This document shows positions 1-8,264 of a stretch of DNA of 64,000 bases, in pieces. Each line of letters starts with the position of its first letter. Position 1 is the stretch's first letter. Origin of the DNA: CALMEC01 sp964628685 (GTDB lineage: Bacteria; Actinomycetota; Thermoleophilia; Miltoncostaeales; Miltoncostaeaceae); the NCBI GenBank assembly GCA_964628685.1, contig CAZVNM010000002.1:434001-498000 (forward strand), in the 5' to 3' direction. The notes under the pieces were generated by a model. The model was not told the DNA's origin. It saw only the letters and a program-made list of their open reading frames with translations, and ran no database searches. Both the position numbers and the translations under genes were made by a program.

Positions 1-674
1 TCGCCCACGGTGACCGCGGCCCCGGTGACGGGCGCGGCGGCCAGCCGCAGACCGACCAGACGACGGTTGACACCGCCGCGGTACTCGACGCGTGCGACGG
101 TCTCCTGGCCCAGGTAGCAGCCCTTGGTGAACGAGACGGCGGTCCGCTCCAGTCCCGCCTCGTGCACCAGCGTGCGCTCGGTGATGTCGACGCCCAGCAC
201 CGGGATCCCGGCCGCGATGCGCGCCGCCTCGAGCGCCGACGGGTCGGCCTCCGTCACACCGGCGCCGGCGAGGATGGCGGCGCCGTCCCCGATCGCCTCG
301 ACGGTCCCCGGAATCCGGCCGGCCATCACGAGCTCGGCCGCCGGTGCGGCGACGTCACCCAGGATGGTCACGCGGTCGGCCGGCTCGGGTCCCAGGATCT
401 CGACGTCCTCGCTGAAGTGGTACTCCTCCAGGAGGTCAGCCAGCCGCTCGCCGTGGTCCGGCGATGTGACGAGGGTGAAGGCGTCCTCGGCGGTGCGCGC
501 CACGCGCAGGTCGACGCGGATGTGGCCGGTGGAGTCGAGCAGGAGGGCGTCACATGCCGCATCCACCGCCAGGGAGCCGATGTCGTTGGACAGGAGCCCC
601 TGCAGGAACCCGGCGGCATCGGCACCGTCCACCCAGACGGCGGCGACCTCGTCGCGGACGGCGATCACGCTCAC
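1..674 (-). CDS. ygfZ: YgfZ/GcvT-like folate-binding protein (partial, runs off left edge)
   Basis: The frame enters from the left edge, so the C-terminal part is missing; about 224 residues are visible. The family signature KGCYLGQE is present around residue 180-190, which is diagnostic of YgfZ/IBA57-type proteins. These are folate-binding GcvT relatives that help assemble or repair iron-sulfur clusters in cytosolic enzymes. I place the start at a GTG whose first four bases (GTGA) overlap the stop of the upstream LON-domain gene, so the two are probably translationally coupled. A second GTG two codons later is an alternative. An Fe-S helper makes sense in a window with large Fe-S proteins at 44.8-50.1 kb, but that link is inference. 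Confidence 0.85.
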   Translation of the reverse strand, partial: MSVIAVRDEVAAVWVDGADAAGFLQGLLSNDIGSLAVDAACDALLLDSTGHIRVDLRVARTAEDAFTLVTSPDHGERLADLLEEYHFSEDVEILGPEPADRVTILGDVAAPAAELVMAGRIPGTVEAIGDGAAILAGAGVTEADPSALEAARIAAGIPVLGVDITERTLVHEAGLERTAVSFTKGCYLGQETVARVEYRGGVNRRLVGLRLAAAPVTGAAVTVG

Positions 675-1294
675 GAGAGGCTCACATCGCCGTTGCCGGT
701 GGAACGTCCGCGTGCCGCCTCCGAACGGTCGACGCCGGCCAGCGCGACCCGCAGGATCTCGTGCACGATCTCGAGCCGCGCGTTCTCGGATCGCTCCTCG
801 AGCAGTCGCTGCTTGAGGCCGGGCTCCAGCTGCATGGCGCCGGCGATGGCGTACGACCGCGGCAGGTCGGGGGAGTCGGGCAGCGCCGCGCCGGCGATCT
901 CACGCACCAGCTCGTCGAAGGTGGCGGCCACCTGCGCGTCGATGTCGCGGTCGAGTTCCTCGTCCTCGTCGGCGGCGTCGGTCACCCGTGCGCTCAGATA
1001 CGGTCGCCCATCGGTCTGTTCGAGGATCTCGACCCGGCGCGTGCCGACCACGACGACGTTCATCCTCCCGTCGGCGAACCGCCGCAGAAGCGTCTCGATC
1101 CGCCCGGCACCGGCCACCCGGGCGACGCCGTCGTCCAGCGCGCGCGGCAGCACGAACTCGGCCGGTCCCAGGACGCAGTCGGCGACCAGGGAGCGGTAGC
1201 GGGGTTCGAACACGTGCAGCGGGATCCGCTCACCCGGCAGGAGGACGAGGTCGAGCGGGAAGAGTCCCAGGTCGGTGGGCGGTGGTGTGGTCAT
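671..1294 (-). CDS. LON substrate-binding-domain protein
   Basis: This 207-residue protein matches the stand-alone LON N-terminal (PUA-like) domain: it opens with a hydrophobic FPL-x-LVLLPGE-x-IPLHVFEPRYR-type segment and has no AAA+ or protease domain. Stand-alone LON-domain proteins are common in bacteria and their role is not well defined; substrate or peptide binding is assumed. The ATG at 1294 is preferred to one 12 codons upstream because it sits directly before the conserved region and leaves a divergent promoter region shared with hisC. It is the first gene of a two-gene unit with the ygfZ-like gene (4-nt overlap). Confidence 0.8.
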   Translation of the reverse strand: MTTPPPTDLGLFPLDLVLLPGERIPLHVFEPRYRSLVADCVLGPAEFVLPRALDDGVARVAGAGRIETLLRRFADGRMNVVVVGTRRVEILEQTDGRPYLSARVTDAADEDEELDRDIDAQVAATFDELVREIAGAALPDSPDLPRSYAIAGAMQLEPGLKQRLLEERSENARLEIVHEILRVALAGVDRSEAARGRSTGNGDVSLS

Positions 1295-1321
1295 GATCCG
1301 GTTCGGGAGATCCTTGCACGA

Positions 1322-1327
1322 TACGAT
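1322..1327 (+). promoter_or_regulatory. -10 element of hisC, apparently leaderless
   Basis: TACGAT lies 8 nt before the hisC ATG, the spacing expected if transcription starts at or next to the start codon. No clear -35 hexamer is visible. The sequence CGATACGATC is near-palindromic and could also serve the divergent LON-domain gene. Confidence 0.4.
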
Positions 1328-1335
1328 CACCCACG

Positions 1336-2460
1336 ATGAGCGACCCGTCTGCCGCCGCCACGCCCGTGCGTCCCGCCCTCGCGCACGTCGACCCGTACCA
1401 GCCGGGCCGGCCCGCCGGTGACCTGCAGCGCGAGACCGGTGTGGAGCGGGTGATCAAACTCGCATCCAACGAGGGGCCGTTCCCGCCGTTTCCGGCCGCG
1501 CAGCGGGCGATCACCGAGGCGGCTGCGGACCTGCGGATCTACCCGGATCCCGGCGCCTGGGAGCTGCGCGAGGCGCTCGCGGCCCGGTTGGGGGTCGCGT
1601 CCGAGCAGATCCTGCCGGGCAACGGCGTCGACAGCCTGATCAAGCTCATCTGCCTGACCCTCCTCGATCCGGGCGACCGCCTGGTGATGGGCTGGCCGTC
1701 GTTTCCGTCCTGGCGTCAGGGGGCGCTGATGATGGGCGCCGAACCGGTGCTCGTGCCGCTGGCCGACGGTGGCACCTACGACCTGGATGCGCTGGCGGCC
1801 GCCGTCGACGAGCGCACCAAGCTCGTGGTCGTGGTGAGTCCCAACAACCCGACCGGCGGCGCCGTCGACGCGGCGGACCTGGCGGGCTTCCTGGACTCCC
1901 TGCCGGGACACGTCGTGCCGGTGCTGGACGAGGCGTACTTCGAGTACCTGCCCCACGGTGCGCACGACGGCGTGGCGCTCATGGCGGGGCGTCCGCTGGT
2001 GGTGACCCGCACCTTCAGCAAGATCTACGGCCTGGCCGGGCTGCGTGTGGGGTACATGCTGGCCCCGCAGGAGCTCCTGGCGGCGATCGGCCGGGTCCGC
2101 AACGTCTTCGACGTCAACCACCTGGCCATCCGCGCCGCCACCACCAGCCTGGCCGAGGCGGACGAACTGCTGCCCCCGCGCGTTGCGCACAACGCGTCGG
2201 AGCGGGCGCGGATGGCAGACGCGCTCGGACGGCTGGGGATCGACACGCTGCCGTCGTCGGGCAACTTCCTCTTCTTCGACATGGGGACGGCCGACCGCGC
2301 CGACGCGCTCAACACCTGGCTTCTGGAGCGTGGGATGATCATCCGGCCGACCGCCGGCTTCGGTGCGCCGAGCGGCATCCGGGTGACGATTGGTCATTCC
2401 GACGAGAACGATGCGTTCATCGAACTGATGGGTGAGTATCCGGCGAAGGAGCGGTCATGA
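1336..2460 (+). CDS. hisC: Histidinol-phosphate aminotransferase
   Basis: HisC is a PLP-dependent fold-type I aminotransferase that converts imidazole acetol phosphate to histidinol phosphate in histidine synthesis. The 374-residue protein has the usual length and all landmarks: SNEGP near residue 44, SPNNPTG near 168, DEAYFEY near 198 and the SKIYGLAGLRVGY block with the PLP-binding lysine at about 229. No other his genes are nearby, as is common for actinobacterial or paralogous hisC. Related aromatic-amino-acid aminotransferases have the same motifs, so exact substrate is inferred. It overlaps meaB by four bases (ATGA), implying co-translation. Confidence 0.88.
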   Translation: MSDPSAAATPVRPALAHVDPYQPGRPAGDLQRETGVERVIKLASNEGPFPPFPAAQRAITEAAADLRIYPDPGAWELREALAARLGVASEQILPGNGVDSLIKLICLTLLDPGDRLVMGWPSFPSWRQGALMMGAEPVLVPLADGGTYDLDALAAAVDERTKLVVVVSPNNPTGGAVDAADLAGFLDSLPGHVVPVLDEAYFEYLPHGAHDGVALMAGRPLVVTRTFSKIYGLAGLRVGYMLAPQELLAAIGRVRNVFDVNHLAIRAATTSLAEADELLPPRVAHNASERARMADALGRLGIDTLPSSGNFLFFDMGTADRADALNTWLLERGMIIRPTAGFGAPSGIRVTIGHSDENDAFIELMGEYPAKERS

Positions 2461-3407
2461 GCAGCACGGGATCCGATCTGGTGGAGGGGGTCCTGGCGGG
2501 CAACCGTCGTGCGATCGGCCGCGCGATCACGCTGCTCGAATCACGCGGCGATGGCGGACGCGAGGTGCTGGCCGGTCTCTACCCGCACACCGGGTCCGCG
2601 GTCCGCCTGGGGCTCACCGGGCCCCCGGGGGTCGGCAAGAGCACCCTCACCGGCGCCATCGTCGGCGACCGGCGGCGCGCCGACCGGACGGTTGGTGTGA
2701 TCAGCGTCGACCCCACGAGCCCCTTCACCGGCGGTGCCGTGCTGGGCGACCGCATCCGCCTGACCGACCACTTCACCGACCCCGGGGTGTTCATCCGGTC
2801 GATGGGAAGCCGCGGTCACCTGGGCGGCGTGTCGGAGGGCACCGTCGCGGCCATGGAGGTGCTGGAGGCGGCCGGGTTCGACATCGTGATCGTCGAGACG
2901 GTGGGAAGCGGCCAGAACGAGGTGGAGGTCCGCGAGATCGCCGACACCGTCGTGCTGGTGCTGATGCCCGGAAGCGGTGACGCCATCCAGGCGCTCAAGG
3001 CCGGCGTGATGGAGATCCCCGACGTGATCGCCATCAACAAGGCCGACCACCCCGACGTGGATCGCCTGCGCGCCGAGCTGACCGCCACGCTCAGCATGGC
3101 GCCCGCCGCCGAGTGGGAGATCCCGATCGTCGAGACGATCGCCAACACCGGGCAGGGGGTGGAGGACCTGTGGGCGGCGGTCGAGGCCCATCGGGCGTTC
3201 CTGTCCGAGGACGGGCGACTGGCGGCACGGCGTCGCGAGGGTCTTCGCGGAACGCTGCGCGCCCTGGCGCTGGCGCGGGTGGGTCGCGCCATCGACCGGG
3301 CGGTGGACCGCGACGCCATGGACACCCTCGCCGGCCGCGTGGCCTCGCGCGACCTCGATCCGGATGGCGCCGTGGACGAGATCCTCGCCCGGCTGGACGG
3401 CGCCTGA
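2457..3407 (+). CDS. meaB: Methylmalonyl-CoA mutase-associated GTPase MeaB (ArgK family)
   Basis: MeaB is a SIMIBI-class GTPase chaperone that loads and protects the adenosylcobalamin cofactor of methylmalonyl-CoA mutase. The 316-residue product carries the P-loop GPPGVGKST at residues 55-63, the DPTSPF block near 85-90, ETVGSGQNE near 147-155 and the guanine-specificity motif NKAD at 194-197. The start overlaps the hisC stop (ATGA). No mutase large subunit lies beside it, but a separate B12-binding mutase domain gene is at 16.6 kb. The family also contains icmF- and hcm-linked members, so the mutase partner cannot be fixed from this window. Confidence 0.93.
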   Translation: MSSTGSDLVEGVLAGNRRAIGRAITLLESRGDGGREVLAGLYPHTGSAVRLGLTGPPGVGKSTLTGAIVGDRRRADRTVGVISVDPTSPFTGGAVLGDRIRLTDHFTDPGVFIRSMGSRGHLGGVSEGTVAAMEVLEAAGFDIVIVETVGSGQNEVEVREIADTVVLVLMPGSGDAIQALKAGVMEIPDVIAINKADHPDVDRLRAELTATLSMAPAAEWEIPIVETIANTGQGVEDLWAAVEAHRAFLSEDGRLAARRREGLRGTLRALALARVGRAIDRAVDRDAMDTLAGRVASRDLDPDGAVDEILARLDGA

Positions 3408-3409
3408 CC

Positions 3410-4390
3410 CTAGAGGTCCAGGCGCTCGACCCGCCGCACCCGCCGGGGCGGTTCGGTCAGGATGATGACGTCCTCACCATGCCGCGGTGTGGCGTCGTCA
3501 CCCGCCCGCACCACGGCGGTCGCCCGGTCCTGCAGATAGCGCACACCGGTCCACGCGACGCGCACCCGCACGTCCGCACCGTCCGTCCGTGCGTCGACGG
3601 CGGTCACGGTCGTGCCGCGCAGCACCAGGCGGGTGTCGGGTCCGTGCGGGTGGAGCATGCGGCCGGCCGCCCCGGGGACCGTCAGCTCCGCGAGCACCCG
3701 CGGCCCCTCGTCCACGGCCCGCGCCCATGCCGCGTAGAGGGCGACGACCGCGTCGGCAAGGCCGGTCTCGGCGAGTGCGGGGTCGTCGGCGGTGAGCGCG
3801 ACGGCGGGGGACGGGGCGTCGGCGGTGAGGTGATGCGCGCCCTCCTCGTCCTGTTCGATCGACACGAGCACGAGGCCGCCGGGGGTGTGCTCGAGCGTCC
3901 AGTATTCGCGCAGGTGGGTCTCCGGTGTGGGGTTGCCCACGTGGGGCACGATCTCGCCGTCCGCGGTGCGCACCGCGTCGTCGAGGATCGCCGAGATGCG
4001 CACCACGACCCGCGGTGCGCCGTCGGGCGTCGCCTCCCGCAGGTCGATGTACTCGACGTCGACGCTCCGCACGGTCACCTCGTTGCGCCAGCCCCTCGCG
4101 GCGAAGTCGTCCAGCAGACGATTCCACTCGGTCATGAGCGCCGGTGCGACCAGACGGCGGAGGGTCGCGCGGTCGTCGCGTGACCACGCGTCCTGGATCG
4201 CGCGGAAGCACCGCTCCGCCGCCGCGGTGAGCGCGTCGGGCGCAAGCAGCGGGTCCGACGTCGCCGCCGCCGACGCGGTGTCGCGCACCCCGGGACGGCG
4301 CTCGGCGCGTGAGCGGTCGGTCGCCTCGTCGCGCGCCTGCGCATGCTCCCGCGACCAGCGCGCCCGTCCCGGATCGTCCTGTCCTGTCAT
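3410..4390 (-). CDS. Tim44-like domain protein
   Basis: This 326-residue protein has a charged Arg/Glu-rich N-terminus (residues 1-40) followed by a Tim44-like alpha/beta domain, recognisable from the spacing of an AI-QDAW-x5-D-x2-TLRRLV segment and a following EWN-RLLDDFAARG helix. A second, weaker repeat of the same kind of helix (ADAVVALYAAWARAVDE) begins near residue 205. No signal peptide or membrane segment is evident, unlike many bacterial Tim44-like proteins. It is translated in an ATGA overlap with the upstream NmrA-like gene and ends 2 bp from the convergent meaB stop. Biochemical role unknown. Confidence 0.65.
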   Translation of the reverse strand: MTGQDDPGRARWSREHAQARDEATDRSRAERRPGVRDTASAAATSDPLLAPDALTAAAERCFRAIQDAWSRDDRATLRRLVAPALMTEWNRLLDDFAARGWRNEVTVRSVDVEYIDLREATPDGAPRVVVRISAILDDAVRTADGEIVPHVGNPTPETHLREYWTLEHTPGGLVLVSIEQDEEGAHHLTADAPSPAVALTADDPALAETGLADAVVALYAAWARAVDEGPRVLAELTVPGAAGRMLHPHGPDTRLVLRGTTVTAVDARTDGADVRVRVAWTGVRYLQDRATAVVRAGDDATPRHGEDVIILTEPPRRVRRVERLDL

Positions 4391-5373
4391 CGCGGGCCCT
4401 CCTCGGTGGTCGGGTCGTGCGGGTCGTCCTCGATCGCCCCGATCGCACCGCCCGGCCGGGCACCCACCAGGAGCTGATCGCGAAACCGCATCAGCAGGTC
4501 GCGCATCGGCGTCGGCGCCCGGCCGACGATGCGCGCGAAGTCGTCGGTCACCACGTCGTGCTCGCCCACGGCGATGGCGTCGTAGAAGGTGAGCCCGCCC
4601 TCCGCCGACCAGCGCTGGCGGCCGAGTGCGATGCGGTACGCCAACCAGTCCTCGCGCGAGCGCGGCTCGTAGCGCAGGTCGGTGCGGCCGCTCACCTCGC
4701 GGGCCATCGCCGCCAGTTCGCCGAGCGTGACGGCCTCGGGAGTGGTGATCGACACGACCGGCCGGTCGTCCTTCTGCGGGAACGCCAGCAGGTGCGCGAT
4801 GGCCTCACCGATCTCCTCGCGTGAGGTGAGCGAGATGCGTCCGTCCCCGCCCGGTCCGGAGATGCGCCCGTCGGGATCGAACCAGTCGCCGATCTGCTCG
4901 GCCCACATCGCCATCCGCACCGCGCAGGCGAACAGTCCGGCGCCGTCGAGCATCCGCTCGGTCTCGCCGTGGGAGCGGGCGTGGCGGAAGACGGCGTCGG
5001 GCGCGGCGTTGATGCTCGACAGGTACAGCACCCGGCCGACCCGCCGATCGACGGCTGCCCGCACGAAGCTGTCGTGCAGGCGAAGCCGCGTGGCCTCCGA
5101 TGCGTGCAGGCTCATCATGAGCACGCGGTCACCGGGGCCCATCGCCGCGCGCAGCGAGTCGGGGTCCGCGTAGTCACCGACGACGACGCGACCGCCGGGC
5201 AGGCGCGGGGCGCGTGACGGGTCGCGCACCAGCATGGTGAACGGCACGCCCAGCGCGGCGAGATGACCGGCCACGGCACCGCCCACGCCGCCGGTGGCAC
5301 CTGTCACAAGGATCGCCGGACGGGCTGCGGCGTCGCCGGGATCCGGCGCCGGTGGGCCGATGGTGGTGGACAC
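4387..5373 (-). CDS. NmrA-like atypical SDR, NAD(P)-binding protein
   Basis: An N-terminal Rossmann fold is shown by GATGGVGG at residues 25-32, and the rest matches NmrA/HSCARG-type atypical short-chain dehydrogenases (SSIN block, C-terminal substrate-binding half with a TTPEAVTLGELA segment). Members sense NADP/NADPH ratio or reduce quinones and flavonoid-like substrates; which applies here cannot be told. 328 residues is slightly longer than typical because of a Pro/Asp-rich N-terminus. It forms a unit with the Tim44-like gene and is divergent from the SPFH gene. Confidence 0.8.
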   Translation of the reverse strand: MSTTIGPPAPDPGDAAARPAILVTGATGGVGGAVAGHLAALGVPFTMLVRDPSRAPRLPGGRVVVGDYADPDSLRAAMGPGDRVLMMSLHASEATRLRLHDSFVRAAVDRRVGRVLYLSSINAAPDAVFRHARSHGETERMLDGAGLFACAVRMAMWAEQIGDWFDPDGRISGPGGDGRISLTSREEIGEAIAHLLAFPQKDDRPVVSITTPEAVTLGELAAMAREVSGRTDLRYEPRSREDWLAYRIALGRQRWSAEGGLTFYDAIAVGEHDVVTDDFARIVGRAPTPMRDLLMRFRDQLLVGARPGGAIGAIEDDPHDPTTEEGPR

Positions 5374-5410
5374 CCCCGGATCATCGCAGGCGAGGGCGGG
5401 TCACCCGACG

Positions 5411-5439
5411 TTGACTTCGAGTGGCCAGGCATATATGTT
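5411..5439 (+). promoter_or_regulatory. Sigma-70-type promoter of the SPFH gene
   Basis: TTGACT (5411-5416) and TATGTT (5434-5439) are separated by 17 bp in an unusually AT-rich patch. An overlapping TATATG with a 15-bp spacer is the alternative -10. A strong Shine-Dalgarno sequence (AGGAGAGGAG) follows before the ATG at 5470. Confidence 0.55.
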
Positions 5440-5469
5440 CATCACATCGAACTAGGAGAGGAGACGGAC

Positions 5470-6513
5470 ATGGCCACGATCACACGGTTCCCGATGGTGT
5501 CGCACTACCGGGGTGAGCCCAACACCGAGGCCGTGCGGTTCCGTGACGGCGACGTGCGCCCCGCCGGCGTGGGCGGGGCGTTCTGGTTCAGGGCGCTCAC
5601 CGCCGCCATCGCCGAGGTGCCGGTCGACGACCGCGACGTCGACGTGATGGTGCGCGGCCGCTCGGCCGACTTCCAGGACGTCGCCGTCGCCGGTGTCGTC
5701 ACCTACCGCATCGCCGACCGCACCCTCGCCGCGCGCCGGCTGGACTTCTCGATCGACGTCCGGACGGGCCGCTGGCGGGGGACCCCGCTGGAGCAGCTGG
5801 CGGGTCTCGTCACGCAGATCGTGCAGCAGCACCTGGCCGGATACCTGCAGGCGACACCGCTGGCGACGCTCCTGGCCGAGGGTGTGGACGTGGCCCGTGC
5901 TCGCGTCGCCGCGGGTCTTGCACGCGACGCCCTGCTGCGGGATCTGGGCGTCGAGGTGGTCGCGGTGCGCGTGGCCGCGGTCCGGCCGGCGGCGGATGTG
6001 GAGAAGGCGCTCCAGACCCCGGCGCGGGAGCGCATCCAGCAGGCGGCCGACGAGGCCACGTTCGCCCGCCGGGCGCTCGCCGTCGAGAAGGAGCGCGCCA
6101 TCGCCCAGAACGAGCTGGCCACCAGGGTGGAGCTCGCGCGCAAGACCGAGGACCTGGTCACGCAGGAGGGGGCCAACGAACGTCTGCGGGCGCGCGAGGC
6201 GGCTGACGCAGAGCGCATCCGCACCGAGGGCGAGGCCGAGCGGGTCGCCATCGCCGCGCGGGCCCGGGCCGACGCAACCCGCATCGAGGCCGCCGCGACG
6301 GCCGAGGAGGTGCGGGAGGTGGAGGGCGAGCGGGTGCGTCAGGAACGGGAGCGCGTGGCCGTCTACGCCGAGCAGGGGCCGCAGGCGGTGCTGGCGCTCG
6401 CACTGCGCGAGGCGCTCGCGAACCTGCCGGAGATCGGGCAGATCAACCTCACGCCCGACCTGGTCACCGGTGCGCTTGCGCGACTCATGACGCCGGGCGC
6501 GGGGGAGGTGTGA
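5470..6513 (+). CDS. SPFH/Band 7 domain protein (flotillin/prohibitin-like)
   Basis: The 347-residue protein has an N-terminal SPFH/PHB domain (roughly residues 30-175) followed by a long Arg/Glu/Ala-rich coiled coil (about 180-300) and a C-terminal hydrophobic LALALREALANLPEIG segment, the architecture of stomatin/flotillin-like scaffolds. It lacks an obvious N-terminal transmembrane helix, so membrane association would be through the SPFH domain or a partner. The ATG at 5470 is chosen because it has a strong ribosome binding site and a promoter immediately upstream; longer in-frame extensions would overlap the divergent gene. The downstream kinase-like gene starts 1 nt after the stop, so the pair is almost certainly co-expressed. 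Confidence 0.85.
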   Translation: MATITRFPMVSHYRGEPNTEAVRFRDGDVRPAGVGGAFWFRALTAAIAEVPVDDRDVDVMVRGRSADFQDVAVAGVVTYRIADRTLAARRLDFSIDVRTGRWRGTPLEQLAGLVTQIVQQHLAGYLQATPLATLLAEGVDVARARVAAGLARDALLRDLGVEVVAVRVAAVRPAADVEKALQTPARERIQQAADEATFARRALAVEKERAIAQNELATRVELARKTEDLVTQEGANERLRAREAADAERIRTEGEAERVAIAARARADATRIEAAATAEEVREVEGERVRQERERVAVYAEQGPQAVLALALREALANLPEIGQINLTPDLVTGALARLMTPGAGEV

Positions 6514-6514
6514 C

Positions 6515-7402
6515 GTGGGCGGTGAGCGTCAGCCGCGCGTCGTGGTGGTCACCCGCCCGACGGCGCTCGAGCTCCTCGTCGCCGAGCACGGTACCCTGGG
6601 ACAGGCCCGGTTCGTGCTCGGCGCCCGGGGCCGGTCGATGGACGACATGGAGGCGGCCGACGCCGCACAGCGCGCGGCACGGGCGACGGTGCTCGCGGGG
6701 ATCGATCCGGACTGGCGTCGTGCGGAGGTGGACCGCGCCGACCTCGACCGGTTCCTGTTCGCCCCGGACGATCTGGTGGTGTGCGTCGGCCAGGACGGTC
6801 TGGTCGCCAACGTCGCCAAATACCTGACCGGTCAGCCGGTCGTGGGTGTGAACCCGGATCCGGCGGCGTTCGACGGCGTGCTCGTGCGCCACACCGCGCG
6901 CGACGCGGGGGAGGTCCTGCGCGAGGCCGCGGCCGGTCACCTGCGGGGTGAGGCGCGGACGCTCGTGCAGGTCGTCACGGTCGACGGCCAGCGTCTGCGC
7001 GCCCTCAACGAGCTCTTCCTCGGTCACCGCACCCACCAGAGCGCCCGGTATCTGCTGCGGTTGGCCGAGCGTGAGGAGCGTCAGTCGTCGAGCGGGGTCA
7101 TCTGCGCCACCGGGACCGGTGCGACGGGGTGGGCGCGGTCGATCGCGCGGGAGCGCGCCGACGCGCGGGCGATGCCGGCACCCGACGACCCTGCGCTGGT
7201 CTTCTACGTGCGCGAGGCGTTTCCGAGCGTCACGACCGGTACGGACCTGACGTCGGGGATCATCGCCGGCGGGCTGACCGTCGTGTCGGAGATGGACGAC
7301 GGGGTCATCTTCGGTGACGGCGTGGAGTCCGACGCGATCGTCTTCACGCACGGCATGAGCGCCTCCCTGGGCGTCGCGGACGACCGGCTGAACCTGGTGT
7401 GA
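6515..7402 (+). CDS. NAD kinase-like protein with altered GGDG motif
   Basis: The protein is built like the NAD kinase/diacylglycerol kinase fold. VVCVGQDGLVANVAKYL near residues 88-104 replaces the GGDGT phosphate loop (the Asp is kept, the first Gly is Gln), ALNELFLGHRTHQSA near 163-177 corresponds to the NAD-kinase ALNE segment, and ATGTGATGWA near 198-207 to the ATPTGSTAY segment. The changed loop suggests either a different substrate or lost catalysis. GTG start 1 nt after the SPFH stop, with GGGGGAGGTG just upstream. It is likely a functional partner of the SPFH scaffold. Not NadK proper, in my reading. Confidence 0.65.
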   Translation: MGGERQPRVVVVTRPTALELLVAEHGTLGQARFVLGARGRSMDDMEAADAAQRAARATVLAGIDPDWRRAEVDRADLDRFLFAPDDLVVCVGQDGLVANVAKYLTGQPVVGVNPDPAAFDGVLVRHTARDAGEVLREAAAGHLRGEARTLVQVVTVDGQRLRALNELFLGHRTHQSARYLLRLAEREERQSSSGVICATGTGATGWARSIARERADARAMPAPDDPALVFYVREAFPSVTTGTDLTSGIIAGGLTVVSEMDDGVIFGDGVESDAIVFTHGMSASLGVADDRLNLV

Positions 7403-7433
7403 GCGGGCGGGACGGATGGGCGGATCCGTCCGA

Positions 7434-8139
7434 TCGAGCGTCGCGGTCCGTTCAATCGGACGTTGTGAACTGTTCATTCGGACGATGTCGTGGGTGTTCC
7501 GTCACACGGGTGTGACAATGGCCGCGTCGGATGTGACGAATCCTGGTCGTGGTGGCAGTGCACCCGCGCCGTCGCCGGCGATCCGGTCGAACCTGCGGTG
7601 GATGCGCGTGGACGTGGGGGCGGGTCGTTCGCTCAAGCGTCGCGGTCCGTTCGATCGGACGTTGTGAACTGTTTATTCGGACGATGTCGTGGGTGTTCCG
7701 TCACACGGGTGTGACGATGGCCGCGTCGGACGTGACGATGGGCATCGTGGCGTCGGTGCGATCCGGGCGGTCCCCGGCGATTGGCCGAACCTGGTGCGGG
7801 CCTGCGGGCGGCCGACCAGGACGGGTGGACCCGTCCAATCCACGCCGACGACCGTTCAATCGGACGTTGTGAACTGTTCATTCGGACGAAGTCGTGGGTG
7901 GTCCGTCACACGGCTGTGACGATGGCCGCGTCGGATGTGACGAATTCCGGTCGTGGTGGCGGGGCATCCGCGCCGTCGCCGGCGATCCGGTGGAACCAGC
8001 GGTGGGCGCGGGTGGCCGTGGGCAGGTCCGTTCGCTCGAGCGTCGCGATCCGTTCAATCGGACGTTGTGAACTGTTCATTCGGACGAAGTCGTGGGTGTT
8101 CCGTCACGGGGCCGTGACGGTGATCGCGCAGGCTGTGAC
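7434..8139. repeat. Tandem array of four ~200-bp intergenic repeats
   Basis: Four imperfect units have their TTCAATCGG-type anchors at 7451, 7650, 7855 and 8053 (spacings 199, 205, 198). Each unit has, in order, a GCTCGAGCGTCGCG-like lead, a CGTTCAATCGGACG box, GTGAACTGTTCA, TTCGGACGA, GTCGTGGGTG and a GTCAC-N6-GTGAC palindrome (7501-7516, 7700-7715, 7905-7920, 8103-8118). Spacer sequence between boxes diverges more than the boxes. No convincing gene lies here: reading frames through the array change phase between units. The array fills most of the 860-bp gap between the kinase-like and Nudix genes and is related to the array at 56751-57357. Confidence 0.9.
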
Positions 8140-8264
8140 CCGTCGACCTGTCCGCATTCGGATCTCGGGGACCCGTGACGGTGGTCGCGCGGGCTATGAC
8201 GCCAACGCGTTGCGGTGTCGGCGTTTCCGGGATGATGCGGTGATGGACCCCACGTTCGACGCAC

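Noticed and set aside
7434..8139. Array considered as CRISPR
   Set aside because: Unit length ~200 bp, imperfect repeats, no spacer-like unique segments of 30-40 bp and no cas genes.
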